Shown: one piece after another, positions 7,719 through 16,842 of the stretch
How the letters are laid out: every line of letters starts with the position of its first letter
Numbering within the stretch: the stretch's first letter is position 1
NCBI GenBank assembly: GCA_001874305.1
Contig: MPCU01000008.1
Coordinates: forward strand, 1 to 64,000
Source: Bacteriovorax sp. MedPE-SWde
GTDB taxonomy: Bacteria; Bdellovibrionota; Bacteriovoracia; Bacteriovoracales; Bacteriovoracaceae
Direction: 5' to 3'
DNA: 64,000 nucleotides
The notes under the pieces: generated by a model
What the model saw: the letters and a program-made list of their open reading frames with translations, nothing else
Told to the model about the DNA's origin: nothing
The model's database searches: none
Translations under genes and position numbers: made by a program

Positions 7719-10010
7719 ATGGAAAGATTTATAAAGTACATGGGAATCCTATTTATTGTAGGATTTTCTGTTTTAAGTGTATACCAGTCTCTTGTATTCA
7801 GGAGTCTTCCCGATTGGAGTCCAAGCAAGAAGTACTTTGCTTATTCAACTTTCTTTGAGGATCGTTTCTTCGACTTTAGAATGATGAAGACACTTGATCC
7901 TAATAAAAAAGACGAGAGACTAGTTCTCGCGGATATTGATGACTACTCTATTAAGGCACTAGGCTCATGGCCAATTCAAAGAAACCACTGGGCCTCGCTA
8001 ATTAGAAAGTTAAAGCTATATGGTGCGAAAGTTATTGCATTTGATGTTTTCTTTTCTGAAGAATCGAAAATGTGTAATGGCTTTAATCCTGATGACGACT
8101 TAGCAAAATCAATTGAAGAGTTTCATGAAATCCCAAACAATAGAGTCGTTCTTCCATATAACCTACGTGTCTATGGGACAGAGGACATTCCTCAAACTCC
8201 AGAGGATCTCTACTCATTTGCACTAACAGCAAAAACTGGTGGAGATGACTTTGAGCTCGTTTCAGCAAAGATCTCAAATGCCGTCTACCCTATTCAAAAG
8301 CTGATCGATTCAGAGGCCGCACTTGGCTATATCGAGGCAAAGGCCGATTCAGATGGAATTATGAGACACTATAAGAGTGTTGCTCATATCTACAATGATA
8401 TTTATGTTCCGTCTTATGCACTCACAACCTATCAGCATTATGTAGGAGAAATGGATGAAACAGAAGAAGATTTAAACGATCTTACTGCGGAAAGCAAGGT
8501 GTTTCAGAGTCATGTTGACCTCTCAGTTCTTGGTGAGCCTGCGCTTGTAACAGAAAAAGGAAGAGTCTATCTCAATGATCACGGTGAAACAAAAATACGT
8601 TGGTCAGGTGGAATCAATAATTTTCCCAGAGCATCTATTTACGACATTATCTCTAAAGCAGATGAAGACCCAGCAATGCATAAAATGTTCAAGAACACGA
8701 TTGTCTTCGTTGGCGCATCAGCATTTGGTGCATATGACCTAAGACATACTCCTGTAGACTCGATGCTACCAGGAGTTTACTTTCACATGAACTTCGTAAA
8801 AATGCTCTTAGATGGTACATTCTTAAAAGCATTTGCTGAGTCTGTACAATTATCATGGATTCTTCTTTTTGCATCTGTTGCAATACTTCTACTAGTTCAA
8901 CTAAAAGAAAACCCAATCCTTGATATCGCTGTAGTTCTAGCTATAGTTGGAGGGATTTACTTCTATGACACTTACTTTCTCATCCCTGCAGGTTATGAAA
9001 ACAGACTATTCTTTTGCTTCTTTGCTCTAATCGGTTGTTACTCATGGAATACATTTGTTCACTTCTATATGGCGAATAAAGATAAGGCATTCTTAAAAAA
9101 TGCATTTGGAAACTATATTTCCCCTGAACTAATATCAGACATGTACGAAACAGGAGAGCCTCCAAAACTTGGAGGAGACTGTGGATTAAGAACTGCATTC
9201 TTTACAGATATTCAAGGCTTCTCTACCTTCTCAGAGATTCTATCTGCAACACAGTTAGTTGAACTTTTAAATGAATATCTAACAGCAATGACAGATATCC
9301 TACTAGAAGAAAAAGGTACTCTTGATAAATATGAAGGTGATGCAATTATCGCTTTCTTTGGGGCTCCGATGCCACTTGAAGATCATGCAGCGAGGGCCTG
9401 TCATGTTGCTCACAGAATGCAACTCAAGCTTCTAGAGCTAAGAGAGAAGTGGATTAGCGAGGGTGATAAATGGCCAGAGATAGTTCATCAGATGAGAATG
9501 AGAATTGGTATTAACTCTGGTGATATTGTTACAGGAAATATGGGATCATCTTCGCGTATGAACTATACAATGATTGGGGACTCTGTAAACCTAGCGGCGA
9601 GACTTGAAGAGTCAGCCAAACAATATGGTATTTTTACTCAGGTTTCTAAGACAACAGTTGAGCTTACAGGAAAGCAATTTCTTTGGCGTGAACTTGATAC
9701 GATAAAAGTTGTAGGTAAATCTATTCCAGTAACTACATATGATCTTCTAAGTGAAAAAGAGAATGCTCCAGACCTACTAAATAAATTAGCAGTTCTTTTC
9801 CAAGAAGGAATAAGCTTATATAAAGAGAAAAGATGGGATGAAGCAATTACTGTTTTTACAGAAACGCTTGAACTAGAACATGAAAGATTCCCTCAACTTA
9901 AAGGAGTGAAGACAAATCCATCTGAAATTTACATTGAGAGATGTGAGGCCTTTATGGAGAACCCGCCTCCACATGATTGGGACGGAACATATACCTTAAC
10001 TTCAAAATAA
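7719..10010 (+). CDS. CHASE2-domain class III adenylate cyclase
   Basis: 763 residues. One N-terminal membrane helix (10-27), a periplasmic CHASE2 domain (about 45-365, with LADIDDYSIKALGSWPIQR and GVYFHMNFVKMLLDG), a cluster of membrane segments (about 378-450), then a class III cyclase domain (490-680). Metal-binding Asp497 (FTDIQGF) and Asp541 are present. Lys537 (LDKYEGD) and Thr617 (NYTMIGD) are the adenine-selecting pair of class IIIb enzymes, and Asn624/Arg628 (SVNLAAR) complete the site, so cAMP production is expected. A short helical tail follows (690-763). It would convert a periplasmic signal into cAMP. Confidence 0.93.
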   Translation: MERFIKYMGILFIVGFSVLSVYQSLVFRSLPDWSPSKKYFAYSTFFEDRFFDFRMMKTLDPNKKDERLVLADIDDYSIKALGSWPIQRNHWASLIRKLKLYGAKVIAFDVFFSEESKMCNGFNPDDDLAKSIEEFHEIPNNRVVLPYNLRVYGTEDIPQTPEDLYSFALTAKTGGDDFELVSAKISNAVYPIQKLIDSEAALGYIEAKADSDGIMRHYKSVAHIYNDIYVPSYALTTYQHYVGEMDETEEDLNDLTAESKVFQSHVDLSVLGEPALVTEKGRVYLNDHGETKIRWSGGINNFPRASIYDIISKADEDPAMHKMFKNTIVFVGASAFGAYDLRHTPVDSMLPGVYFHMNFVKMLLDGTFLKAFAESVQLSWILLFASVAILLLVQLKENPILDIAVVLAIVGGIYFYDTYFLIPAGYENRLFFCFFALIGCYSWNTFVHFYMANKDKAFLKNAFGNYISPELISDMYETGEPPKLGGDCGLRTAFFTDIQGFSTFSEILSATQLVELLNEYLTAMTDILLEEKGTLDKYEGDAIIAFFGAPMPLEDHAARACHVAHRMQLKLLELREKWISEGDKWPEIVHQMRMRIGINSGDIVTGNMGSSSRMNYTMIGDSVNLAARLEESAKQYGIFTQVSKTTVELTGKQFLWRELDTIKVVGKSIPVTTYDLLSEKENAPDLLNKLAVLFQEGISLYKEKRWDEAITVFTETLELEHERFPQLKGVKTNPSEIYIERCEAFMENPPPHDWDGTYTLTSK

Positions 10011-10043
10011 TTTTAATAATTGAACTAAGAAAATATAGCATAT

Positions 10044-10063
10044 GGCCGCTTAATTAAGCGGCC
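10044..10063. terminator. 20-bp perfect palindrome acting as bidirectional terminator
   Basis: GGCCGCTTAA/TTAAGCGGCC, followed by TTATTATTT on the plus strand. The minus-strand MCP gene ends inside it: its last two Ala codons and TAA stop (10054-10062) form the right arm. Confidence 0.75.
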
Positions 10064-11643
10064 TTATTATTTCCATTTACTAAGTAGAGAACATCTTCAA
10101 CAACCACGTCTAAATCGTCAGCTTGTTGCTTAAGATTTTCCGCAGAGCTTGATGCTCTATTAGCAGCGTCGTTATTTTGATTTGTTACTTGATCAAGAAG
10201 TCTCATTGCACGAGTAATTTCATCAACCCCCGTTGATTGCTCACCGCAGGCCTCTGCAATCTCATTAACTTTTGTATTAACGTCTTTTACATTTCCAAGA
10301 ATCTCATCGAGAGCTGTCTTACACTCTTGCGCTTTTTGAGTTCCTTCATCAACTGTTGAGCTACCATCTCTAATTACGGACTCAACCATATTAGTCGTTT
10401 GGTCTACGATACCTTCAACTTGCTTAATACTTTGATCTAGAAGTGCTTTAATTTCTTCACTGGCCTTTCCTGACATACTTGCTAAGTTACCAACCTCTTC
10501 TGCAACAACAGCAAAGCCTTTACCACTCTCACCTGCCCTAGCAGCTTCTACAGAAGCGTTGAATGAAAGAAGTTTCGTTTGAAAAACGATATCATTAATT
10601 ACTTTTGTCTTATCATCAATTTCTCGAATAATATTTAAGATATCTCCAACTTGCTTATTACTCTCTTCCATCTTTCTCATAGCATCACTATTATTCTCAG
10701 TGATTTTATGAATAGATTGAAGCATTTCATCTACAGTACCTTTTCCATTTTCAGCAACTTTTTGTGAAACAGTTGATGTTGCACGGGACTCTTGAGCAGA
10801 GTCACTATTTCTCGCAATCATGGCAGATATTTCATCAATTGATGCAACTGTCTCTTGTAGAGAAGATGCCTGATCACTTGTGGCCTGTGATAATATTTTT
10901 GAAGTTTCTAAAGTTTCTTCAGAACCATTAGTAACTGACTCAGAAGTGTTCTTTAGTTGATTTGCAATTGTTAGAAGTGGTTTTACAACCCCTGTTTTAA
11001 TAACAAGAGAGATTATAAATGCAATAACAAATAAAGTCCCTAGTGTAACAACAGCATCTTTTACTAAGAGATTAAATACATAATCATCAACATCATCTAA
11101 ATAGATACCTGTACCAAGGATCCAGCCCCACGGCTTAAATGCTTGTACATAAGATAGCTTTGGCGATGTTTTATTAGCATCTTTCTTACTTACCCAAAGA
11201 TAGTCTATATATCCCTGCCCTTTATCCTTTGCTACTTTAACAATTTCAATAAAGAGAGGTTTTCCTGCCTTATCTTTAAAGGCACTCATAGATTTACCTT
11301 CAAGCTTTTTACTCGGATGTATAATCATATTTGGAGCAAAATCATTAACCCAAATATAATCATTGCCATCTGTTCCATACCTCATTGTACCAAGGTACGA
11401 AGCGGCAAACTTATGTGCTTCCTCTTTTGTAATTTCTTTCTTTTGAATTCTCTTTTCAAGAGTATCAAGAACGGCCATCGAAGCAGTAATAACGTCTTTG
11501 ATTTCATTTTGTTTTTCTTTTATTAGTGCAGACTTTGTTGCATTGAAGTTCATTCCTAACATCACTATATTAAATATAATAAAAGGTGTTAGTGTTAGAA
11601 TTAAAATCTTTGAGTTAAGACCAAGGTTTTTAATAAATTTCAT
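10054..11643 (-). CDS. Methyl-accepting chemotaxis protein with single Cache domain
   Basis: 529-residue transmembrane chemoreceptor. TM1 at about 12-32, a periplasmic single-Cache (sCache_2) sensor at about 35-190 ([21 protein letters not shown] and [18 protein letters not shown] are typical), TM2 at about 195-217, then a long cytoplasmic coiled coil with the signalling tip [34 protein letters not shown]. It would feed the CheA/CheW array and bind a small organic acid-like ligand, judging from the Cache family. GGGA precedes the ATG. There are no che genes next to it. A sigma-28-like promoter lies upstream. Confidence 0.95.
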   Translation of the reverse strand: MKFIKNLGLNSKILILTLTPFIIFNIVMLGMNFNATKSALIKEKQNEIKDVITASMAVLDTLEKRIQKKEITKEEAHKFAASYLGTMRYGTDGNDYIWVNDFAPNMIIHPSKKLEGKSMSAFKDKAGKPLFIEIVKVAKDKGQGYIDYLWVSKKDANKTSPKLSYVQAFKPWGWILGTGIYLDDVDDYVFNLLVKDAVVTLGTLFVIAFIISLVIKTGVVKPLLTIANQLKNTSESVTNGSEETLETSKILSQATSDQASSLQETVASIDEISAMIARNSDSAQESRATSTVSQKVAENGKGTVDEMLQSIHKITENNSDAMRKMEESNKQVGDILNIIREIDDKTKVINDIVFQTKLLSFNASVEAARAGESGKGFAVVAEEVGNLASMSGKASEEIKALLDQSIKQVEGIVDQTTNMVESVIRDGSSTVDEGTQKAQECKTALDEILGNVKDVNTKVNEIAEACGEQSTGVDEITRAMRLLDQVTNQNNDAANRASSSAENLKQQADDLDVVVEDVLYLVNGNNKAA

Positions 11644-11678
11644 TACTATCCCAATTTAAGAGTATCTATCGTAATTTA

Positions 11679-11705
11679 TTATCGGAGCATCAAATTTCAT
11701 CTATA
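11679..11705 (-). promoter_or_regulatory. Possible sigma-28 (FliA) promoter of the MCP gene
   Basis: Read on the minus strand: TATAGATG (11705-11698), 11-base spacer, TCCGATAA (11686-11679). Against TAAAGTTT-N11-GCCGATAA this matches 5/8 and 7/8. It is placed about 36 bases before the MCP start, and chemoreceptors are commonly class III flagellar genes. Confidence 0.45.
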
Positions 11706-11841
11706 ACTAAAGATTCTTCATAATTAAAAAACGCTTATAATACGGTAGCTTAGACACGTATCCTCAAGATGAACGGAGAGAAAAATTGAACATGATCACG
11801 AAGGTTTAGACAACAATATCGGTATATTAGAGCTTTAAACT

Positions 11842-11867
11842 AAAAAAGGCCGGAACAAAGTCCGGCC
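11842..11867 (-). terminator. Terminator of the E1 dehydrogenase gene
   Basis: GGCCGGA, 6-base loop, TCCGGCC (11848-11867) with a T6 run on the minus strand (11842-11847), about 30 bases after the stop codon. Confidence 0.85.
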
Positions 11868-11897
11868 TCTCAATTATATACTTTAAAATTATGATTC

Positions 11898-13952
11898 TTA
11901 ATAACCTAAAGATTCAAGCATTGCTGCTTCAATCTTTGAAGAATTCGGCAGTGTTGCCTTCTCTAAGATTCGATTAAAACCTACAGGTGTAAAAGTTGAA
12001 CCTACTCTTTTAACTGGAGCATCAAGATCTTCGAATCCTTTTTCGTTAATCATTGCCACAATTTCTCCACCAAAACCACCAAATACCTTATCTTCATGAA
12101 CAACAAGACATCTATTAGTTTTAGAAATTGAGTTAAGAATAGATTCTTCATCTAGTGGAATTAGAGATCTAAGGTCAATAACCTCAACACTCTTTCCTGT
12201 CTCTGATTGAATCTTCTCAGCTGCTTCTAAACAATGGTGAACTGTATTTCCATAAGTAACAACTGTTAACTCACTTCCCTCTTTTCTCACTCTTGCCTTT
12301 CCAAATGGAACTTCAAAGTCTTCAGGAACAACGGCCATTGCTTGTTTTGCATTATAAAGAGCTTTTGGCTCTAGGTATAATGTTGGTCCTTCACTTCTCA
12401 TTGCAGTTCTTAATAATCCTGCTGCATCATCAGCAAATGATGGACAAACAACTCTTACACCAGGAATACCGGCAATATTACCCTCAAGGTTTTGAGAGTG
12501 ATATAGACCACCACCAATATATCCACCAGAAGCAAGTCTGATTACAACATTTGGTGCAAATGCCCCATTAGATCTCCAGTAGTCATGAGAACACTCAATA
12601 TATTGCTCCATTGCTGGCCAGAAATAATCTGCGAACTCTGCGCCTTCAACTACAACTCTAATATCTTTTCTAAATCTTGAGAATCCGTTTGCAGTCCCAA
12701 GAATATAATCTTCAGCAATTGGACCATTGAAAACACGCTCCTTACCAAACTCTTGCTGCATACCTTTAGATACGTTGAAAATACCACCCTTATCTCCGTT
12801 GGCCATATCTTGCCCCCAGATGAATGTATTTTCGTTATATCTAAATTCCTTTTTTAGCTGACCATTAAGAGCATCAATGAACTTCATCGGCTCTCCACTT
12901 TCGTTATGTGTACCATCTGTATACTCAGCAGGAACATATGGATCCGGAATAACGAAGTCATAAATAGATTCAGGAGTTGGATTTGGAGCTTTCATAGCAA
13001 GAGTATGAGCTTCTAGCATTTCAGCTTTCTTATCTGCATCTATTGCATCCATTTCTTTTTGAGAAAGGATTTTATTTTTAATCATTAGTTTCTTAAAAGC
13101 TTCTAATGGATCTTGAGCAAGAGCGTCTGCTCTTTCTTCTTCAGATCTGTAAAGCTCATGCTTATCAGAATTTGAGTGAGATCCCATACGAACACATTTT
13201 GCGTGAACAATAACTGGCTCAGACTTAGTAAGAGCAATTTCTCTAGCTGTTGCCATTGCATTCATAGAGTCCAGAATATCTTTACCATCACAGTGAATGA
13301 TAGTTAGGTTTAAGAAACCTGAAAAATTGTTAGCTGCAAACTCATTTGCTGTTTGGTCACATTTTGGAACAGAGATTCCATAACCATTATCTTGGAAAAC
13401 AAATACAACAGGAAGCTTCTCATTAGTCGCTCCGTTAATTGCTTCGTAAACATAACCTTCAGAAGTTGATGACTCCCCTTGAGAAGTAAATGATACACCT
13501 TTGTGATCATATCTGTTCATTGCTCTCGCAACACCAACAGCATGTAGAGGATGGTTACCTGTACAACTTGATACATTGTGAATATTCCACTCTGGCTTTG
13601 CAAAGTGGTTAGACATATGACGTCCACCAGAAGCTAGGTCAGTTGCTTTTGAAATCCCGTTAAGAATAATTTCTTCAGCAGAAAGACCTGCAGATAGAGA
13701 AGTCAGCATATCTCTGTAATATGGAAAAAGGTGATCTTCACCAAGTGTAAAGGCCTGTCCAATCGCAAGTTGAATACCATCATGTCCAGCATATGGAGCG
13801 TGGTAAGACCAGCCTACCGCTTGCTTTAAGTAATTTGGAGCACGATTATCTAACATTCTCCCAAGAGAGAGAATTTCATACCACATCTTAAAAGTATTCT
13901 TATCCGTGTTTTTAAGTGTGTACTTCTTTTTAGGTTTAATTACCTGTGCCAT
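11898..13952 (-). CDS. Fused alpha/beta E1 component of a 2-oxoacid dehydrogenase (branched-chain type)
   Basis: 684-residue thiamine-diphosphate enzyme with both E1 subunits in one chain. The alpha half (about 1-340) has SGGRHMSNHFAK, the ThDP motif GESSTSEG (159-166) with QDNGYG, and the phosphorylation-loop-like segment MGSHSNSDKHE. The beta half (about 355-684) has GPIAEDYILGTANG, GGYIGGGLYHSQN, VVCPSFADDAAGLL and a transketolase C-terminal domain. It decarboxylates a 2-oxoacid and passes the acyl group to a lipoyl E2. No E2 or E3 gene is nearby. A start four codons upstream exists, but GAGG (13959-13962) is 6 bases before the ATG at 13952. Substrate (isovalerate-type or pyruvate) is not certain. 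Confidence 0.9.
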   Translation of the reverse strand: MAQVIKPKKKYTLKNTDKNTFKMWYEILSLGRMLDNRAPNYLKQAVGWSYHAPYAGHDGIQLAIGQAFTLGEDHLFPYYRDMLTSLSAGLSAEEIILNGISKATDLASGGRHMSNHFAKPEWNIHNVSSCTGNHPLHAVGVARAMNRYDHKGVSFTSQGESSTSEGYVYEAINGATNEKLPVVFVFQDNGYGISVPKCDQTANEFAANNFSGFLNLTIIHCDGKDILDSMNAMATAREIALTKSEPVIVHAKCVRMGSHSNSDKHELYRSEEERADALAQDPLEAFKKLMIKNKILSQKEMDAIDADKKAEMLEAHTLAMKAPNPTPESIYDFVIPDPYVPAEYTDGTHNESGEPMKFIDALNGQLKKEFRYNENTFIWGQDMANGDKGGIFNVSKGMQQEFGKERVFNGPIAEDYILGTANGFSRFRKDIRVVVEGAEFADYFWPAMEQYIECSHDYWRSNGAFAPNVVIRLASGGYIGGGLYHSQNLEGNIAGIPGVRVVCPSFADDAAGLLRTAMRSEGPTLYLEPKALYNAKQAMAVVPEDFEVPFGKARVRKEGSELTVVTYGNTVHHCLEAAEKIQSETGKSVEVIDLRSLIPLDEESILNSISKTNRCLVVHEDKVFGGFGGEIVAMINEKGFEDLDAPVKRVGSTFTPVGFNRILEKATLPNSSKIEAAMLESLGY

Positions 13953-14058
13953 AAGTAACCTCATATATTTTAATTAGTTAGTACAATTTTAAGAAAGAGC
14001 AGTTAATCACATATTCCTTGAATGGTAAATACACAAAGAACACAGGAATCTGCGATGT

Positions 14059-14535
14059 TTAATTAATGCATACCTGCGTCATTAGATCTTTATATTCTGG
14101 GTATTGAGAAGACATCTCTTCTCTCTTAGCTAATTCAAAGCTACTAAACTCAAATCCAGGAGAAACAGTACAGCCAACAAAGCAATACTCACTCCCCTCA
14201 ACAGGCAAAGAGCCAAACCAACGCCCCGCCTTTACCGTATATTGAGAGACCATACCATCTTTATAGTTAGTACCGAGTATCGTCTCAACGAGTTTGCCAT
14301 CCTCATCTATTTCAATGATTTTGAGAGGGTCTCCTGAATAAAAATGCCACATCTCATCACTATCAATTCTATGTAGATGTGAGATATCTCCTCGCCCAAG
14401 TAAGAAGTAGATCCCAGTAGACCAGCTCCTTCCATTATCAGACTTAGTGGCCCTATAGGTCTCACTATAAAATCCTCCCTCTGGGTGGGGTTTAAGCTTA
14501 AATTTTTCAACTAGATAGGCGACATTTTCATTCAT
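14059..14535 (-). CDS. Cupin-fold protein, DUF985 family
   Basis: 158 residues, typical for the DUF985/cupin_5 family. Signature features are LKPHPEGGFYSETYR near the N-terminus, STGIYFLLGRGDISHLHRIDSDEMWHFY (read in parts), and WFGSLPVEGSEYCFVGCTVSPGFEF. The His and Glu residues fit a cupin metal or sugar-binding pocket, but the role of the family is not known to me. GGAG lies 5 bases before the ATG. It appears monocistronic. Confidence 0.88.
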   Translation of the reverse strand: MNENVAYLVEKFKLKPHPEGGFYSETYRATKSDNGRSWSTGIYFLLGRGDISHLHRIDSDEMWHFYSGDPLKIIEIDEDGKLVETILGTNYKDGMVSQYTVKAGRWFGSLPVEGSEYCFVGCTVSPGFEFSSFELAKREEMSSQYPEYKDLMTQVCIN

Positions 14536-14567
14536 TACTTCTCCAAATCCTATAATCTTTTCAAAAT

Positions 14568-14595
14568 TTTACATCATTTTTCATTTAGGTATAGA
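14568..14595 (+). promoter_or_regulatory. Predicted sigma-70 promoter of the 14623 gene
   Basis: TTTACA (14568-14573), 16-base spacer, TATAGA (14590-14595), 28 bases before the start codon; a GAGGA ribosome site follows. Confidence 0.4.
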
Positions 14596-14622
14596 ATCAC
14601 TAAAACCCAGAGGAACTTAACT

Positions 14623-15654
14623 ATGAAGAAAATCTTATTTCTATTATTTATAGCTTTAAACACATTGGCCACAACTAGACCTAATGTTGTTCTTCTGTCC
14701 TCTTTAGATACGCCTAAGATCTGGTATCACAGCAATAAATGGAAAATAGAAAAGACACTAAATAAGATATTCTACAAAAGATTTAAGAAGTCTGGCCTTA
14801 ATATAGTTATCAAAGAAAAAGTAGATCAAGAGACACTTAGAACGGAGTTAATGAATCCTAAGAATATAGCAGTTTTCTGGGTATCTCACGCTAAAGACGA
14901 ACAAGTCCTCTCGGGAGGAATATCTTCAGATGCAGCAATTGTTGACTACTATGGCGTTGATGTTAAATCACACTTTAAAAATATTCACCCTAATATGAAG
15001 TATGTTGGACTTGTTGGATGTAATGCAAAGAACCTCATTCAAAAATATAGAGACGAAGGAAATTACGCTGACAATAAAGACTTAGAGGTCCACTCATACG
15101 ATAAGAAAGTTGATGCAAGAATTGGTCTTAGAAAATCAATTCGTCTTTCAGCCAAACATATTGGAAAGTTAAAGAAGAGACTTCTGGCAACTCCACAAGT
15201 AATAGGGTTTAAAACTGTATTTGAAGAATTTGAAAATAATAAATCATGTAATATTAAGAAGAGTGGCTTTAAAGTAGAAATCACAAGAGAACTAAAAGAA
15301 GATTCACCGGTTGTAGCAGTAAAGTCTAATGACAAGATCCTCCATGTCTTTGCACAAGCAAAGGCAGGAGATATTCAAAAAGCTGAGGTTTTCTTTCAAC
15401 CATCTTCAAAAGAGATCACTAAGAATACTTTTAAACTATCTGTCGATACTAACCTCTATAGCAGCTTAACTAAGCTCTATTTAGGAGACTTCTCATTTGA
15501 TTCTAGTTGGAATGGAAATTGGAAATTATTTGCAAAAAGAGATGGAACACCTCTTGGAGTAACAAAGAACTTATTTAGATATAAGGCCCAACTACCTTCT
15601 AACATAGATAAAGAAGAATTTTCTCCATATGAGTGCTTAAAGCTCTCTAAATAA
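14623..15654 (+). CDS. Secreted protein of unknown function with a caspase-clan-like His/Cys pair
   Basis: 343 residues with a signal peptide (MKKILFLLFIALNTLATT). I do not recognise a named family. Two predicted hydrophobic strands each end in a candidate catalytic residue: IAVFWVSHAKD with His89, and MKYVGLVGCNAKN with Cys133, 44 residues apart. A hydrophobic strand, then His-small, then a second strand ending in Cys is the general pattern of clan CD cysteine peptidases and CHAT proteins. The C-terminal part (220-330) looks beta-rich. Strong RBS GAGGA with an 8-base gap. Assignment as a peptidase is inference only; it may bind or sense instead. Confidence 0.7.
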   Translation: MKKILFLLFIALNTLATTRPNVVLLSSLDTPKIWYHSNKWKIEKTLNKIFYKRFKKSGLNIVIKEKVDQETLRTELMNPKNIAVFWVSHAKDEQVLSGGISSDAAIVDYYGVDVKSHFKNIHPNMKYVGLVGCNAKNLIQKYRDEGNYADNKDLEVHSYDKKVDARIGLRKSIRLSAKHIGKLKKRLLATPQVIGFKTVFEEFENNKSCNIKKSGFKVEITRELKEDSPVVAVKSNDKILHVFAQAKAGDIQKAEVFFQPSSKEITKNTFKLSVDTNLYSSLTKLYLGDFSFDSSWNGNWKLFAKRDGTPLGVTKNLFRYKAQLPSNIDKEEFSPYECLKLSK

Positions 15655-15724
15655 TGCGCTGAGTATCACTTCTTTGTATTCATATTGCTATGATTCTCCT
15701 GTTAAAAAAATAACGGGGGAATAA

Positions 15725-16750
15725 ATGCCAATAGCAACACACGAACAATATTGTAAAATGCTTGATAATGCCAAGGCCAATGGTTACGCCTATCCGGCAA
15801 TCAATGTCACTTCAACTTCTACAGCAAATGCAGCTCTTAAGGCCTTTGCCGATATGAAGTCTGATGGAATTATCCAAGTTTCTACTGGTGGTGGAAAGTT
15901 TGCTTCAGGACAAGCCGTTGGAGACGAAGTTCTCGGTGCAATTTCAATTGCTCAGCATGTTCACCTAATGGCACAGAAATATGATGTATGTATTGCACTT
16001 CATACGGACCATTGTCACCCAGAGAAAGTTGATAGCTTCCTTATCCCTCTTATCGAAGAAACTGAAAAGAGAAGAGCGAATGGACAACCAAATCTATTCC
16101 ATTCACATATGTTTGATGGATCAGTTCTACCTACAGATCAAAATATAAAAATGAGCCAAGAGCTTCTAGAAAGATGTGCAAAGTCAGAAATCATTCTTGA
16201 GATTGAAACTGGTGTTGTTGGTGGTGAAGAAGATGGAGTTAATAACGAAGATACTCCAGCAGATAAGCTTTATACAACTCCAGAGGAAATGGTTGAAGTT
16301 ACTCGCGCTCTTCGTCCTCTAGGTAAATTCATGTACGCAGCTACTTTTGGAAATGTTCATGGTGTTTATAAGCCAGGAAACGTAAAGCTTAGACCAGAAG
16401 TTTTAAAAGAAGGTCAGGATGCTATTACAAAAGAATTAGGTGAAGAAGCTACAAACTGGCTAGTATTTCATGGTGGTTCAGGTTCAGAGCTTTCAGAAAT
16501 TCACGAAACTCTAACATATGGAGTAATCAAGATGAATATTGATACTGATACTCAATATGCTTACTCTAGAGCAGTTGTTGATCATATGTTTAGAAATTAT
16601 GATTCAGTTCTAAAAACTGAAGGTGAAGTAGGAAATAAGAAATTCTACGATCCACGTGCCTGGTCAAAGGCAGCAGAGGAATCGATGACGAAGAGAATTG
16701 CACAAGCGTGTAAAGACCTGAAATCAGATGGTAAATCTATTCTTCTTTAA
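15725..16750 (+). CDS. fbaA: Class II fructose-bisphosphate aldolase
   Basis: Cleaves fructose 1,6-bisphosphate to dihydroxyacetone phosphate and glyceraldehyde 3-phosphate in glycolysis and runs the reverse in gluconeogenesis; zinc dependent. 341 residues. Seen: the zinc-site segment LHTDHCHPEK, LEIETGVVGGEEDGVNNE, ATFGNVHGVYKPGNVKL, the phosphate-binding FHGGSGS, and NIDTDTQYAY. These identify the longer class IIA-like enzyme. GGGGGA ribosome site. It is a single gene followed by an 11-bp stem hairpin. Confidence 0.96.
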   Translation: MPIATHEQYCKMLDNAKANGYAYPAINVTSTSTANAALKAFADMKSDGIIQVSTGGGKFASGQAVGDEVLGAISIAQHVHLMAQKYDVCIALHTDHCHPEKVDSFLIPLIEETEKRRANGQPNLFHSHMFDGSVLPTDQNIKMSQELLERCAKSEIILEIETGVVGGEEDGVNNEDTPADKLYTTPEEMVEVTRALRPLGKFMYAATFGNVHGVYKPGNVKLRPEVLKEGQDAITKELGEEATNWLVFHGGSGSELSEIHETLTYGVIKMNIDTDTQYAYSRAVVDHMFRNYDSVLKTEGEVGNKKFYDPRAWSKAAEESMTKRIAQACKDLKSDGKSILL

Positions 16751-16762
16751 TTTAATCAACTC

Positions 16763-16796
16763 AGGGTGTGTGATCAGAAATTGGTTCACACACCCT
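16763..16796 (+). terminator. Strong hairpin after fbaA
   Basis: Perfect 11-bp stem AGGGTGTGTGA/TCACACACCCT with a 12-base loop, 12 bases after the aldolase stop. There is no U-tract (ATATAAAT follows), so it may stabilise the mRNA 3' end or terminate weakly. Confidence 0.55.
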
Positions 16797-16842
16797 ATAT
16801 AAATCATATTCTAATAGCACCTCTCCCCTTTACAAAAAATTC

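Noticed and set aside
10044-10063. Attachment site or recombination site
   Set aside because: The 20-bp palindrome is in the right place and shape for a terminator between convergent genes, and no integrase or flanking repeat is present.
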